Source: CAJMNU01 sp905214855
GTDB taxonomy: Bacteria; Bacillota; Clostridia; Lachnospirales; Lachnospiraceae
Direction of reading: 5' to 3'
Assembly (NCBI GenBank): GCA_937890595.1
Contig: CALADM010000034.1
Span: 1-10,214, forward strand
DNA: 10,214 nt
Positions 1 through 7,182 of this stretch are shown here, in pieces. The position numbers were made by a program, and so were the translations under genes. Each line of letters starts with the position of its first letter. The stretch's first letter is position 1. The notes under the pieces were generated by a model. That model was not told the DNA's origin, did not search any database, and saw only the letters and a list, made by a program, of their open reading frames with translations.

Positions 1-5
1 TATAT

Positions 6-79
6 GGCGGAATAGCTCAGTTGGCTAGAGCACACGGTTCATACCCGTGGTGTCGAGAGTTCAAATCTCCCTTCCGCTA
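6..79 (+). tRNA. tRNA-Met (anticodon CAT), elongator type
   Basis: A full cloverleaf can be folded. The acceptor stem is 6-12 with 72-78, closing with a G-U pair at the end. The D stem is GCTC/GAGC, the anticodon stem CACGG/CCGTG has the loop TTCATAC (CAT at 40-42), and the T loop is TTCAAAT. The anticodon stem lacks the three G-C pairs next to the loop that mark initiator tRNA, so I call it the elongator. A tRNA-Ile2 with a modified CAT anticodon is less likely but cannot be excluded by eye. The T stem has one A-C mismatch (56 with 70). The terminal CCA is not encoded: the discriminator A79 is followed by CTT. A terminator follows immediately. Confidence 0.93.
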
Positions 80-83
80 CTTA

Positions 84-117
84 AAATCCCTTGATTTTTC
101 AAGGGATTTATTTTTTC
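84..117 (+). terminator. Rho-independent terminator of the tRNA-Met
   Basis: An 11-bp perfect stem (84-94 with 99-109; arm AAATCCCTTGA) with a TTTT loop is followed by a run of T residues (111-116). It begins a few bases after the tRNA 3' end, so the tRNA transcript ends here and the next gene needs its own promoter. Confidence 0.9.
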
Positions 118-189
118 TGACATTTTCTGCTTCTTTTATAAACTTCTCTAAATTTTTTGAAACTTTTCCTTAACATTTTCCAAATTCCC

Positions 190-218
190 TTGTAGTCTCA
201 TTTCCAATATGCTATAAT
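190..218 (+). promoter_or_regulatory. Sigma-A promoter of the PAP2 gene
   Basis: TTGTAG (190-195), a 17-base spacer, and a perfect TATAAT (213-218) preceded by TG with one base between (extended -10). Transcription would begin near 225, leaving a leader of about 70 bases before the start codon at 296. It lies beyond the tRNA terminator and points into the PAP2 gene. Confidence 0.75.
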
Positions 219-295
219 TCATCCACAAAATTAAGGAATTTTTACTGTCCAGCCTTTGGATCTGCCTTTAAAATAAAGAAAGGATGCACAAAAAT

Positions 296-949
296 ATGAA
301 ACAATTCCTGAAAAAATATGGTCACGTTTGGATTCTTTCCTACGGTATCATATACCTTATTTGGTTTTTTCACTTAGAAAAGACGATCACCAGCGGATAT
401 ACAGTCATGCACAGCCGTATTGATGATTTTATTCCATTTTGTGAATACTTTATCGTTCCTTATCTGTTGTGGTTTCTCTATGTTGCTGGCACTGTTGCCT
501 ATTTCTTTTTCAAAAACAAACAGGACTACTACCGCTTATGTATTTTTTTATTCACAGGAATGACACTCAGTTTACTGATCTGTGACCTTTTTCCAAACGG
601 AACAAACTTTCGTCCAGTTGTTGACCCAGATAAGAATATTTTCTCCTATCTAGTCGCAAACCTGTACTCAGTAGATACCTGTACCAATGTTTTTCCCAGC
701 ATTCATGTGTTTAATTCCATTGCTGTCCATACAGCGATCACACACAATGAGCATTTACGCCAGAACAAATTCATCTATTGGGGATCTTTTATATTGATGA
801 TCTCTATCTGTATGGCTACTGTTTTCTTAAAACAGCATTCCATCTTAGATGTTGCTGGTGCATGTTTCATGGCAGCAATGATCTATCCATTCCTCTATCC
901 GGCAAAAAGCCGTTCCTCTTACAAGGAAGTTCCAGAAGGATATCTTTAA
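296..949 (+). CDS. PAP2-family membrane phosphatase (PAP2_3-like)
   Basis: This is a 217-residue integral membrane protein with about six hydrophobic segments. It is probably a lipid phosphatase or phosphotransferase acting on lipid phosphates or polyprenyl diphosphates at the membrane surface; the substrate cannot be told from sequence. Visible PAP2 motifs are NFRP (residues 104-107), PSIH with the catalytic-type His137 and the following HVFNS, and KQHSILD with His181 and Asp185. The Arg of the classic third motif (SR-x5-H) is missing, which fits the PAP2_3/inositol-phosphorylceramide-synthase-like branch rather than classic bacterial PgpB. The start at 296 is preferred because AAAGGA (279-284) lies about 11 bases upstream. 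The in-frame ATG at 284 overlaps that ribosome binding site and would leave no spacing. The gene stands alone: its own promoter lies upstream and a palindromic terminator follows. It converges on the glycosyltransferase gene. Confidence 0.85.
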   Translation: MKQFLKKYGHVWILSYGIIYLIWFFHLEKTITSGYTVMHSRIDDFIPFCEYFIVPYLLWFLYVAGTVAYFFFKNKQDYYRLCIFLFTGMTLSLLICDLFPNGTNFRPVVDPDKNIFSYLVANLYSVDTCTNVFPSIHVFNSIAVHTAITHNEHLRQNKFIYWGSFILMISICMATVFLKQHSILDVAGACFMAAMIYPFLYPAKSRSSYKEVPEGYL

Positions 950-987
950 TAGCATATTTTTGCATAGATACTATATATTGCATGAAC

Positions 988-1017
988 GAAGGCGTTGGTA
1001 ATATTACCAACGCCTTC
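988..1017. terminator. Perfect 30-base palindrome, terminator between convergent genes
   Basis: The arms GAAGGCGTTGGTAAT and its exact reverse complement abut with no spacer, so the RNA hairpin would have up to 13 bp with a 4-base loop. It sits between the ends of the PAP2 gene (949) and the glycosyltransferase gene (1036). On the + strand it is followed by a broken T-rich stretch (TTATCATCTTTATC). On the minus strand no T run follows. It is best read as a terminator for the PAP2 transcript that may also block the opposing one. Confidence 0.7.
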
Positions 1018-1035
1018 TTATCATCTTTATCATAT

Positions 1036-2061
1036 TTAATTAAAACCATAGAACTTCTGTGTGATCTTATAACCAGCGATAGAAACTTTTCTTCCTCCCT
1101 TGCCCGGAAGATTAATTCCCTGCCCAAGGAATCCATAACGCAGCCGTCTGTATAAGGATGGATTAGACTGTTTTAGATAATGCCACAGTTCTTTCTTTTT
1201 CTTCATATTCTCTTCACTATCCGACTTAATTGCCAAAATGGAAGATACGGTCATCATGATCTCAAGATATTGTATCATATAATTCTTCAATTTTTTACTG
1301 GATATCTTAGCTGTATTGTAATAATCGATCATCAGTCTTGTCACAAGAAGCTGCTGATCAATTCTGCCGATCATCACCTGCTCATTGACAGACTGATCTT
1401 CTCTTCCAATAAAATAGCGGTAAAAATTCACATCCAGATAATACATTGTCTTTACATAAGGTAAAGGCTGAAATACAAAAATATTATCCACATAAAAAGT
1501 ATGTTTTGGCAGATCCAGTCCACAGTCTCTCAAAAGTTCTGTTCTGTAAATGACGGAATGCATCAGAATATACTGTCCTATCATAAAATGACGCACCTGA
1601 TCCCATCCAATCAATTCATTCTGAGGAAGCGCTCTTCTGTAATTCATAACTTTTTTGCGCTTCACACCCTGTTTCTCATAAACAAAATTGCTGATCAGCA
1701 TATCCAGCGTTTCTTCACCATAGACAAATGTCCTCAATGTTGTAAGAATCTCCTGAAATGCCTCCTCATTGACCCAGTCATCACTGTCAACCACTTTAAA
1801 ATAAATTCCGGTTGCATTCTTCAAGCCGGTATTGACTGCTTCTCCATGTCCTCCATTTTCCTGATGGATTGCCCTGCATATTGTTGGATACTCTTTTTCG
1901 TACCAATCTGCAATCTCGGCTGTCTTGTCTTTCTTAGAACCATCATCCACAATCAGGATCTCCACTTCCTCGCCTCCGCTGAGAAGTGTATCAATACAAT
2001 GTCTCATATACTGTTCTGAATTGTAACAGGGAATCGCAACTGATAATAACTTCACACCCAT
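1036..2061 (-). CDS. Family 2 glycosyltransferase (GT-A fold)
   Basis: This 341-residue protein transfers a sugar from a nucleotide-sugar donor to an unidentified acceptor, typically a cell-surface glycan or glycolipid. The N-terminal GT-A half is clear: SVAIPCYNSEQYM (residues 7-19), the nucleotide-binding LIVDDGS (36-42), NGGHGEAVNTGL (69-80) and the metal-binding DSD at 92-94 within VVDSDDW. The C-terminal 200 residues are not diagnostic. No transmembrane segment is obvious, so it is probably cytosolic or peripheral to the membrane. A strong AGGAGG lies only 2 bases before the ATG at 2061 but 8 bases before an in-frame GTG at 2055, so translation may really start at the GTG (339 residues). 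No good promoter was seen upstream. It is not in an operon; both neighbours are on the other strand. Confidence 0.9.
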   Translation of the reverse strand: MGVKLLSVAIPCYNSEQYMRHCIDTLLSGGEEVEILIVDDGSKKDKTAEIADWYEKEYPTICRAIHQENGGHGEAVNTGLKNATGIYFKVVDSDDWVNEEAFQEILTTLRTFVYGEETLDMLISNFVYEKQGVKRKKVMNYRRALPQNELIGWDQVRHFMIGQYILMHSVIYRTELLRDCGLDLPKHTFYVDNIFVFQPLPYVKTMYYLDVNFYRYFIGREDQSVNEQVMIGRIDQQLLVTRLMIDYYNTAKISSKKLKNYMIQYLEIMMTVSSILAIKSDSEENMKKKKELWHYLKQSNPSLYRRLRYGFLGQGINLPGKGGRKVSIAGYKITQKFYGFN

Positions 2062-2312
2062 TTCCTCCTGTAGTACACTCTGTCATACAAATATCTGTGT
2101 CTTGTATATTTCTCTGCCATCAGGCAATTCTTGTCTCACAAAACACATAACGTATCAGAAAAACCAATATCTTCAAACTTTTATAAAAGATATATATTTT
2201 TCTTTTTTAGCTGATTCTGAAACTTATTCTATCATATTTCCCCAAAAATGTCTAAGCCTTCCTTTGTTTTTCTCGCCCCTCATCCCCAGACTCCCGATTA
2301 AAAATATATAAA
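2062..2312. other. Intergenic region between divergent glycosyltransferase and carbamate kinase genes
   Basis: About 315 bases separate the two divergent genes (2062-2376). Apart from the AGGAGG of the glycosyltransferase (2064-2069) and the carbamate kinase promoter at the right end, it holds A/T-rich DNA with no convincing coding frame, RNA gene or strong repeat. No clear minus-strand promoter hexamers were found. Confidence 0.6.
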
Positions 2313-2341
2313 TTGCACTCTATTCCTGTATGAGTTATAAT
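2313..2341 (+). promoter_or_regulatory. Near-consensus sigma-A promoter of the carbamate kinase gene
   Basis: TTGCAC (2313-2318), a 17-base spacer and a perfect TATAAT (2336-2341). Transcription would start near 2348, giving a short leader of about 30 bases that just contains the ribosome binding site. The near-consensus fit suggests substantial constitutive expression; no operator dyad is evident. Confidence 0.85.
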
Positions 2342-2376
2342 TAAGTAGCAAATCTAAAGAAATGAGGACTTCTATT

Positions 2377-3318
2377 ATGGCAAAAAAAAGAATCGTAATG
2401 GCTCTTGGGCATCAAGCTCTTGGAACAAATCTTCCTGAGCAGAAAGCCAATGTTGCCCAGACCGCAAAAATAATCGCTGATTTTGTCCAGGATGGCTGTC
2501 AGGTTGCATTAGTCCACAGCAATGCACCTCAGGTCGGCATGATCCACACTGCAATGAATGAATTCGGCAAACAACATGGAGGCTACACCGCTGCTCCAAT
2601 GTCTGTATGTTCTGCTATGAGTCAGGGATATATTGGTTATGACTTACAGAGTGGTATTAGAACAGAGCTTATCCGCCGTGGCATCTACAAACCAGTTTCT
2701 ACCATTCTTACACAAGTAACTGTAAACCCTTATGATGAGGCAACCTATAAACCAGCCAAAGTCATAGGACGTTATATGTCTGCCGAAGAAGCTGCTGAGG
2801 AAGAAGCCAAGGGAAATTATGTCGTAGAAGAAGCCGGCAAAGGATTTCGCCGAATTGTTGCAGCCCCCATACCAGTAGCAATTGTAGAGATTGATGCTAT
2901 CAAGGCACTTCTGGATGCCGATCAGCTGGTCATCTCCTGTGGCGGTGGCGGTATTCCTGTTATGGAGCAGGGATTTGAGCTTCGTGGTGCCAGTGCTATT
3001 ATTGAAAAAGATCTCGTCAGCGGTCTGCTTGCCAGAGAAGTGGATGCAGATATTCTCATGATTCTGACAGATGTTGACTGTGTATATCTGGATTATGGCA
3101 CAGACCACGCAGCTCCGATCACCCATATGACACTGGAAGAAGCACAACATTACATGAATGAAAACCAGTTTGATGCCAACAGTATGCTTCCAAAGATCCA
3201 GGCTGCATTGGATTTTCTTTCCAGTGGAACAAACCGTAAAGTGATCATTACCTCCATGAACCTGGCAAGAGAAAGTCTTACAGGAAAAGTTGGTACAACC
3301 ATCACACTTTCCAATTGA
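2377..3318 (+). CDS. arcC: Carbamate kinase, variant-motif subfamily
   Basis: This 313-residue protein is full length for carbamate kinase (about 310), the cytosolic amino-acid-kinase-fold enzyme that converts carbamoyl phosphate and ADP to ATP, carbamate and then CO2 and ammonia. Recognisable signatures are SCGGGGIPV (residues 187-195), IIEKDLVSGLLA (208-219) and LTDVDCVYLDYG (230-241). Two motifs differ from well-known ArcC: the N-terminal ALGGNAL reads ALGHQAL (9-15), and HGNGPQVG reads HSNAPQVG (47-54). The start at 2377 is chosen because GAGG (2364-2367) is 9 bases upstream; the in-frame ATG at 2362 overlaps that site. It has its own promoter and is monocistronic. No arginine deiminase, ornithine or putrescine carbamoyltransferase, or purine-degradation gene is adjacent, so the source of carbamoyl phosphate is not shown. 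Family assignment is firm; physiological role is inference. Confidence 0.9.
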   Translation: MAKKRIVMALGHQALGTNLPEQKANVAQTAKIIADFVQDGCQVALVHSNAPQVGMIHTAMNEFGKQHGGYTAAPMSVCSAMSQGYIGYDLQSGIRTELIRRGIYKPVSTILTQVTVNPYDEATYKPAKVIGRYMSAEEAAEEEAKGNYVVEEAGKGFRRIVAAPIPVAIVEIDAIKALLDADQLVISCGGGGIPVMEQGFELRGASAIIEKDLVSGLLAREVDADILMILTDVDCVYLDYGTDHAAPITHMTLEEAQHYMNENQFDANSMLPKIQAALDFLSSGTNRKVIITSMNLARESLTGKVGTTITLSN

Positions 3319-3330
3319 CACGTTTAAACT

Positions 3331-3354
3331 TGATGTTCATTTCCGTGAACATCA
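3331..3354 (+). terminator. Hairpin after the carbamate kinase gene, probable terminator
   Basis: A 9-bp perfect stem (TGATGTTCA with TGAACATCA) and a 6-base loop begin 12 bases after the stop codon. The following sequence is only loosely T-rich (CATTTCCATTTTG), so termination may be inefficient. A second hairpin lies downstream at 3399-3440. Confidence 0.5.
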
Positions 3355-3398
3355 TACCATTTCCATTTTGGGACTATTTGGATTTCTAACTATCCTGA

Positions 3399-3440
3399 CA
3401 TCCTGAATCTATGGAACTTACATCTTATAGATTTAGGATG
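3399..3440 (+). repeat. 14-bp inverted repeat spanning the 3' end of the peptidase gene
   Basis: The arms CATCCTGAATCTAT (3399-3412) and ATAGATTTAGGATG (3427-3440) pair fully on the + strand RNA with one G-U. The minus-strand RNA would have an A-C mismatch at that point. This favours a role in the + transcript coming from carbamate kinase, as a back-up terminator or 3'-end stabiliser. The right arm contains the stop codon of the convergent peptidase gene. No clean T run follows on either strand. Confidence 0.45.
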
Positions 3441-5448
3441 CCTTTCCAGTCCATTTCTTTAGCCAATCTGTCATCTCAATCAATCTGCGTATTCTATGTT
3501 TCGGTTTTCCACTACGGCTCATCTCATGATTTTCCCCCTTAAAAATACACATTCTGGCAGGAACTCCCTTTTCTACAAGTGCGGCGTACAACTGCATTCC
3601 CTGTTCTAATGGACAACGATAATCTTCATCTGAATGTAAAAACAATGTTGGAGTTTCAATCTGATCTATGTAACACAGTGGAGAATACTGCCAAAGTTTT
3701 TCGATATCTTCCCCTATCTCCCTCTTCATCTGATCTTTTACAAAGTAAGAACCAATATCAGATAAACCTGCAAAAGAAATCCAATTGGATATGGAGCGCT
3801 GAGATATAGCACAGGCAAACTTTCTGGTATGACCTATGATCCAGTTTGTCATAAAACCTCCGTATGATCCGCCCAAAACAGCCAGACGATCTGCATCGAT
3901 CTGAGGATATCTCTTCAACACAGCATCTGTAAAATCCATTATATTATGGTAATCGATTGTACCATATTTTCCTCTCAGATCTGAAAATACATTTCCCCTT
4001 CCATCAGAACCGAATGGATTGCAGAAAAACACAAAATAATTCTGTCCCGCCAAATACTGCATCTCATGGAAAAACACTTCTCCATATACTGTTTTAGGAC
4101 CTCCATGGATCTCCAATACAGCTGGATACTTCTTATTTTCGCAAAAATCTTTGGGTCTGAGCACCCATCCATCGATATCTGTCTTTTCTGATATAACTGT
4201 CAGTTTTTCCGGTCTTGCCACATAACGCTCTTTCAGGATCTGTTCATTCAAAAAAGAAATTTGACAGATTTCTCCATTCTGATCTCTTTGATATAATTCC
4301 TGCAGTCTCCCCTGATACATACCAACCAGTAAAATCTTCCCTGTTTTCTGGTTCACAGCAAAAGAATCCACAGTTCCCTCTTCCACGATCATAGGAAGCA
4401 GCTGCCATCCATTCTCTCCTCTGATAAAATGAAGCAAATTGCTGGCATTGCGCCTTGTCACGATCAAATACAAACTCCCATCTTCCATTCCCTCAACTTC
4501 TCTTCCAAAACCGAAACGGCAGTCACTTCCCACAGTACTTCCAATGGATTCATCTGTACGCAAAAGCAATCTGAGCTTTCCCTTTTTTTCATCTAGTTCA
4601 TACATACAAGGATTCTCATTTATCCCATACTTTTGTTCATCGGATGCAAATACCACAATATGCTCGCCTGCTGCCTCCAGTCTCTCAATATTGTATTCTT
4701 CTTTATGGTACACACAACTATGTTCTTTACTTTTGATATCATACTTCCAGATCTCCTCTCTTCGTGATGATCTGGATTGATAGGTCTCTCCTGCATAATA
4801 AATCTGCATCCCCTTCACTGTTACAGATTTTGTATCCAGAAAATCATTGCTGATCCTGAGAAGTTCTTCCTTTTGTTTGTCATACACAAATACAGCAGTT
4901 CTCTTTTTATTGATATATCCCCTTCCATTTTGCCAGAAAGGACTTTCATCTAAAATCTCATACTCCTCTTCTCGCCTTCTCTGATTCCATGCACTTTTTT
5001 TGTCAGGATATGCTGCTTTATACAAATCCGGTTCCCCCACACGAATCTCCCCTAATACCAATAGATACCGCTCATCAATCCGTTTTAAACCACAGACCGA
5101 AACTGGCAGCTCATATGCTTTCACTGCTTCTCCCCCACTGATGCAGATCCGGTAAATAGGCGTAAATTCCCATCCCATCTCCTGACGATTTTCCTCTATC
5201 TCCTGACGATAGGCTGCAAATAAGATATGACTGTCATCCTCCCAGATATACGTCTGTTCTTTTCCGCCATTTGTAAGCTGAAATATCTTATTTTCTTCCT
5301 CATTCCACACCCAAAGACAACTATCATAATAATTCTGGTTCTCATTAGAACATGCCACCACGAAAGCGGCATATCTTCCATCTGGATCATACTGGACATT
5401 AGAAATAAAACGATATCTCAACAAATCGTTCAACATTACTCCTATCAT
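3433..5448 (-). CDS. S9-family serine peptidase (prolyl oligopeptidase / acylaminoacyl-peptidase type)
   Basis: This 671-residue protein is normal in length for bacterial S9C-type peptidases, which cleave short peptides or acylated N-termini. Residues 10 to about 400 read as a beta-propeller of WD-like repeats (for example SNVQYDPDGRYAAFV and EEIWKYDIKSKE) that would restrict access to the active site. The C-terminal alpha/beta-hydrolase domain begins near 410. Its triad is visible: Ser528 in GGSYGG (526-531), Asp609 in HSDEDYRCP, and His641 in GENHEMS. The oxyanion-side motif EIHGGP is at 446-451. There is no signal peptide, so it is probably cytosolic and may recycle imported or internal peptides. 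An AGGGGG about 9 bases upstream supports the ATG at 5448; an in-frame ATG at 5436 with GGAG 3 bases ahead is a weaker alternative. It is transcribed alone, behind the transporter terminator. Confidence 0.92.
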   Translation of the reverse strand: MIGVMLNDLLRYRFISNVQYDPDGRYAAFVVACSNENQNYYDSCLWVWNEEENKIFQLTNGGKEQTYIWEDDSHILFAAYRQEIEENRQEMGWEFTPIYRICISGGEAVKAYELPVSVCGLKRIDERYLLVLGEIRVGEPDLYKAAYPDKKSAWNQRRREEEYEILDESPFWQNGRGYINKKRTAVFVYDKQKEELLRISNDFLDTKSVTVKGMQIYYAGETYQSRSSRREEIWKYDIKSKEHSCVYHKEEYNIERLEAAGEHIVVFASDEQKYGINENPCMYELDEKKGKLRLLLRTDESIGSTVGSDCRFGFGREVEGMEDGSLYLIVTRRNASNLLHFIRGENGWQLLPMIVEEGTVDSFAVNQKTGKILLVGMYQGRLQELYQRDQNGEICQISFLNEQILKERYVARPEKLTVISEKTDIDGWVLRPKDFCENKKYPAVLEIHGGPKTVYGEVFFHEMQYLAGQNYFVFFCNPFGSDGRGNVFSDLRGKYGTIDYHNIMDFTDAVLKRYPQIDADRLAVLGGSYGGFMTNWIIGHTRKFACAISQRSISNWISFAGLSDIGSYFVKDQMKREIGEDIEKLWQYSPLCYIDQIETPTLFLHSDEDYRCPLEQGMQLYAALVEKGVPARMCIFKGENHEMSRSGKPKHRIRRLIEMTDWLKKWTGKAS

Positions 5449-5464
5449 GTTTTCTTTCCCCCTG

Positions 5465-5482
5465 CTATCTGTCTTGAAACAT
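5465..5482 (-). CDS. Possible five-codon leader minigene (MFQDR)
   Basis: On the minus strand an unusually strong ribosome binding site (AGAGGAGGAG) sits a few bases before ATG TTT CAA GAC AGA TAG. The stop lies 16 bases before the peptidase ATG and the frame differs from the peptidase. Either it is translated as a leader peptide affecting initiation at the downstream site, or the purine-rich stretch simply recruits ribosomes. Nothing in the five residues suggests a particular effector. Confidence 0.3.
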   Translation of the reverse strand: MFQDR

Positions 5483-5555
5483 TTCTCCTCCTCTTTCTAT
5501 TATTTCTTTCTCCTTGTTTCGTATCATTTTACCTTGTAACTTGTTAAGCAATTTT

Positions 5556-5585
5556 ATTGTACACCTTTCCCCTGCGTTTTAGCAA
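5556..5585 (-). promoter_or_regulatory. Candidate promoter of the S9 peptidase gene
   Basis: On the minus strand TTGCTA (5585-5580) and TACAAT (5561-5556) are separated by 18 bases. Transcription would start near 5549, giving a leader of about 100 bases that includes the minigene. It lies downstream of the transporter terminator, as expected for an independent unit. The hexamer match is moderate. Confidence 0.5.
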
Positions 5586-5624
5586 GTAATCTTCCCGTTA
5601 AAAGATGAATTTTTCTTTCTTTAA

Positions 5625-5664
5625 ACCAAAAACAAGGTGAGGGCTGCATAAGACTGCCCCCACC
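5625..5664 (-). terminator. Rho-independent terminator of the amino acid ABC operon
   Basis: On the minus strand GGTGGGGGC pairs with GCCCTCACC (5664-5656 with 5644-5636, one G-U) around an 11-base loop, followed by TTGTTTTTGGTTT. It begins 46 bases after the stop codon of the ATPase gene. The wobble pair would be an A-C mismatch on the + strand, which confirms the minus orientation. Confidence 0.8.
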
Positions 5665-5710
5665 AAACTTAAAATCCATATAGATAAAACTATTTTTACG
5701 ATCTTCTTCC

Positions 5711-6466
5711 TTATTTTCCATAATGCCCCAAAAAGCTCTTTGTTCTTTGATTTTGGGAAGAAAATATTTCTTGAGGTGTTCCCTCTTCCACAATCTGTCC
5801 ATCTGCCATAAAAATAACACGATCTGAAATTTCCTTTGCAAAAGCCATCTCATGTGTAACAATCACCATAGTAATATTCAGATCAGCCAGAGAACGGATC
5901 ACTTTCAGCACTTCTCCTGTCAGTTCTGGGTCTAACGCAGAGGTCGGCTCATCAAAAAACAATATCTTAGGATCTAAAGCCAGCGCTCTGGCAATCGCTA
6001 CTCTCTGACATTGCCCTCCAGATAACTGATATGGATACATATCTTTCTTTCCCTCCAGCCCCATTTTTTTAAGCAATTCCTTTGCCTTCTCAACCGCTTT
6101 TTCTTTTGGCATTTTTTTTACACGGATTGGGGCATCTGTAATATTCTTTATCACAGAATAATGCGGGAACAGATTAAAATTCTGAAAAACAAGCCCATAT
6201 AAACTCTGAATCTCCTGAAGTTCCTTTTTCTTTGCATATTGCACCTGATCGCCATCATTCCACACTGCACGCTTTCCCTCATAAAATACAGATCCATGAT
6301 CCATGGTCTCCAACATTGTAGCACAGCGGAGCAATGTCGATTTTCCTGATCCGGAAGGTCCTATAATGGAAACGATCTCGCCATCTTTAACAGAAGCTGA
6401 AATCCCCTTTAAAACCGGTGTTCCATGGAATGCTTTTTTTAAATCTTTTATTTCCAGTACATTCAT
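5711..6466 (-). CDS. Polar amino acid ABC transporter, ATP-binding protein
   Basis: This 251-residue ATPase is of the GlnQ/HisP/ArtP type and drives amino acid import from the cytosolic face of the permease. All nucleotide-binding motifs are intact: Walker A GPSGSGKST (36-44), Q-loop Gln95, signature LSGGQCQR (148-155), Walker B ILFFDE (168-173), D-loop SALD (176-179) and the switch His205 in VTHEMAFA. A charged stretch at about 66-88 (RAVWNDGDQVQYAKKKELQEIQ) before the Q-loop is longer than in GlnQ of Gram-negative bacteria. GGAGG with 9-base spacing supports the ATG at 6466. It is the last gene of the operon, 24 bases after the permease stop, and a terminator follows. The transported amino acid cannot be fixed from the ATPase. 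Confidence 0.95.
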   Translation of the reverse strand: MNVLEIKDLKKAFHGTPVLKGISASVKDGEIVSIIGPSGSGKSTLLRCATMLETMDHGSVFYEGKRAVWNDGDQVQYAKKKELQEIQSLYGLVFQNFNLFPHYSVIKNITDAPIRVKKMPKEKAVEKAKELLKKMGLEGKKDMYPYQLSGGQCQRVAIARALALDPKILFFDEPTSALDPELTGEVLKVIRSLADLNITMVIVTHEMAFAKEISDRVIFMADGQIVEEGTPQEIFSSQNQRTKSFLGHYGK

Positions 6467-6490
6467 TATACTCTTCCTCCATGTCTATTC

Positions 6491-7153
6491 TTAACGATAA
6501 TATGACAGTCTCTTCTCTAAATGTTCCATTATGACTGCTACCAGCAGATTAAAAAGATAGTAGAACACACCTGCTGCTATGAAAGGAACCATACTTGCCT
6601 GTTTTGCCGCAATTGCTTTGGCAATATTAAACATTTCCAGAACACTGATCGTATATGCCAGAGAAGTGTCTTTTACCAGTGTAATCACTTCATTTGTAAT
6701 AGACGGAAGAATCCGCTTTGTCACCTGAGGCAGAATGATCCAGAAAAAAGTCTGAAAACGATTGTATCCTAATAATTTTGCAGCTTCATACTGTCCTCTT
6801 GGCATAGACTGGATCCCACTGCGGTAAATTTCTGCAAAATACGCAGCATAATTGATTACAAATCCGATCATGGCAGCCCAAATACGGTATCCATTTCCCA
6901 ATTTTAACCCAAATAAGTAATAAGGACCAAAATATACTACCATGAGCTGTAACATCAATGGTGTTCCTCTCATCACCGAAATATACACTTTAAAAAGAGT
7001 GCGGATCACTCTATTTTTAGACATTCTTCCAAATGAAACAAACAATCCCAAGGGCAAAGAAAATAATAGTGTCACCAAAAAAATCTCCACACTGACTCCC
7101 ATGCCTCCCAAAAGCTGCGGCACCATCTCCCATAATTTTATCATGATATCCAT
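6491..7153 (-). CDS. Polar amino acid ABC transporter, permease (HisM/GlnP type)
   Basis: This 220-residue inner-membrane channel subunit has about five transmembrane segments. The region typical of the His/Glu/Gln/Arg permease family, RGTPLMLQL, is at 62-70. The cytosolic EAA loop that docks the ATPase is at 122-143 (EAAKLLG, then ILPQ). A conserved late motif, LVKDTSLAYTISVLE, is at 159-173. The length is usual for the family. As only one permease gene is present, a homodimer is likely. An AAGGA about 12 bases upstream supports the ATG at 7153; a second in-frame ATG three codons later is too distant. It is preceded by the lipoprotein gene (77-base gap containing a hairpin) and followed 24 bases later by the ATPase gene. 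Confidence 0.94.
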   Translation of the reverse strand: MDIMIKLWEMVPQLLGGMGVSVEIFLVTLLFSLPLGLFVSFGRMSKNRVIRTLFKVYISVMRGTPLMLQLMVVYFGPYYLFGLKLGNGYRIWAAMIGFVINYAAYFAEIYRSGIQSMPRGQYEAAKLLGYNRFQTFFWIILPQVTKRILPSITNEVITLVKDTSLAYTISVLEMFNIAKAIAAKQASMVPFIAAGVFYYLFNLLVAVIMEHLEKRLSYYR

Positions 7154-7182
7154 ATTGCTGTTTTATCCTTTCCACATATTTT

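Noticed and set aside
1..300. tRNA-Met as an integration site for a mobile island
   Set aside because: No integrase, attachment repeat of the tRNA 3' end or cargo genes were seen downstream; the tRNA is followed by its own terminator and an ordinary gene.
867..1136. Open frame on the minus strand between the PAP2 and glycosyltransferase genes (89 codons)
   Set aside because: It overlaps the ends of two well-supported genes and the palindrome, has no family features and no good ribosome binding site.
1501..2019. Open frame of 172 codons on the + strand opposite the glycosyltransferase
   Set aside because: It is a shadow of the conserved GT-A coding region; the product has no recognisable domain or initiation signal.
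2644..3321. Open frame of 225 codons on the minus strand inside the carbamate kinase gene
   Set aside because: It is antisense to a full-length, clearly conserved enzyme gene; the translation is low-complexity, Cys-rich and resembles no family.
5554..5862. Minus-strand frame of 102 codons overlapping the end of the ATPase gene and its terminator
   Set aside because: It runs out of frame through the conserved C-terminus of the ATPase and across the operon terminator hairpin, so it is not a plausible gene.
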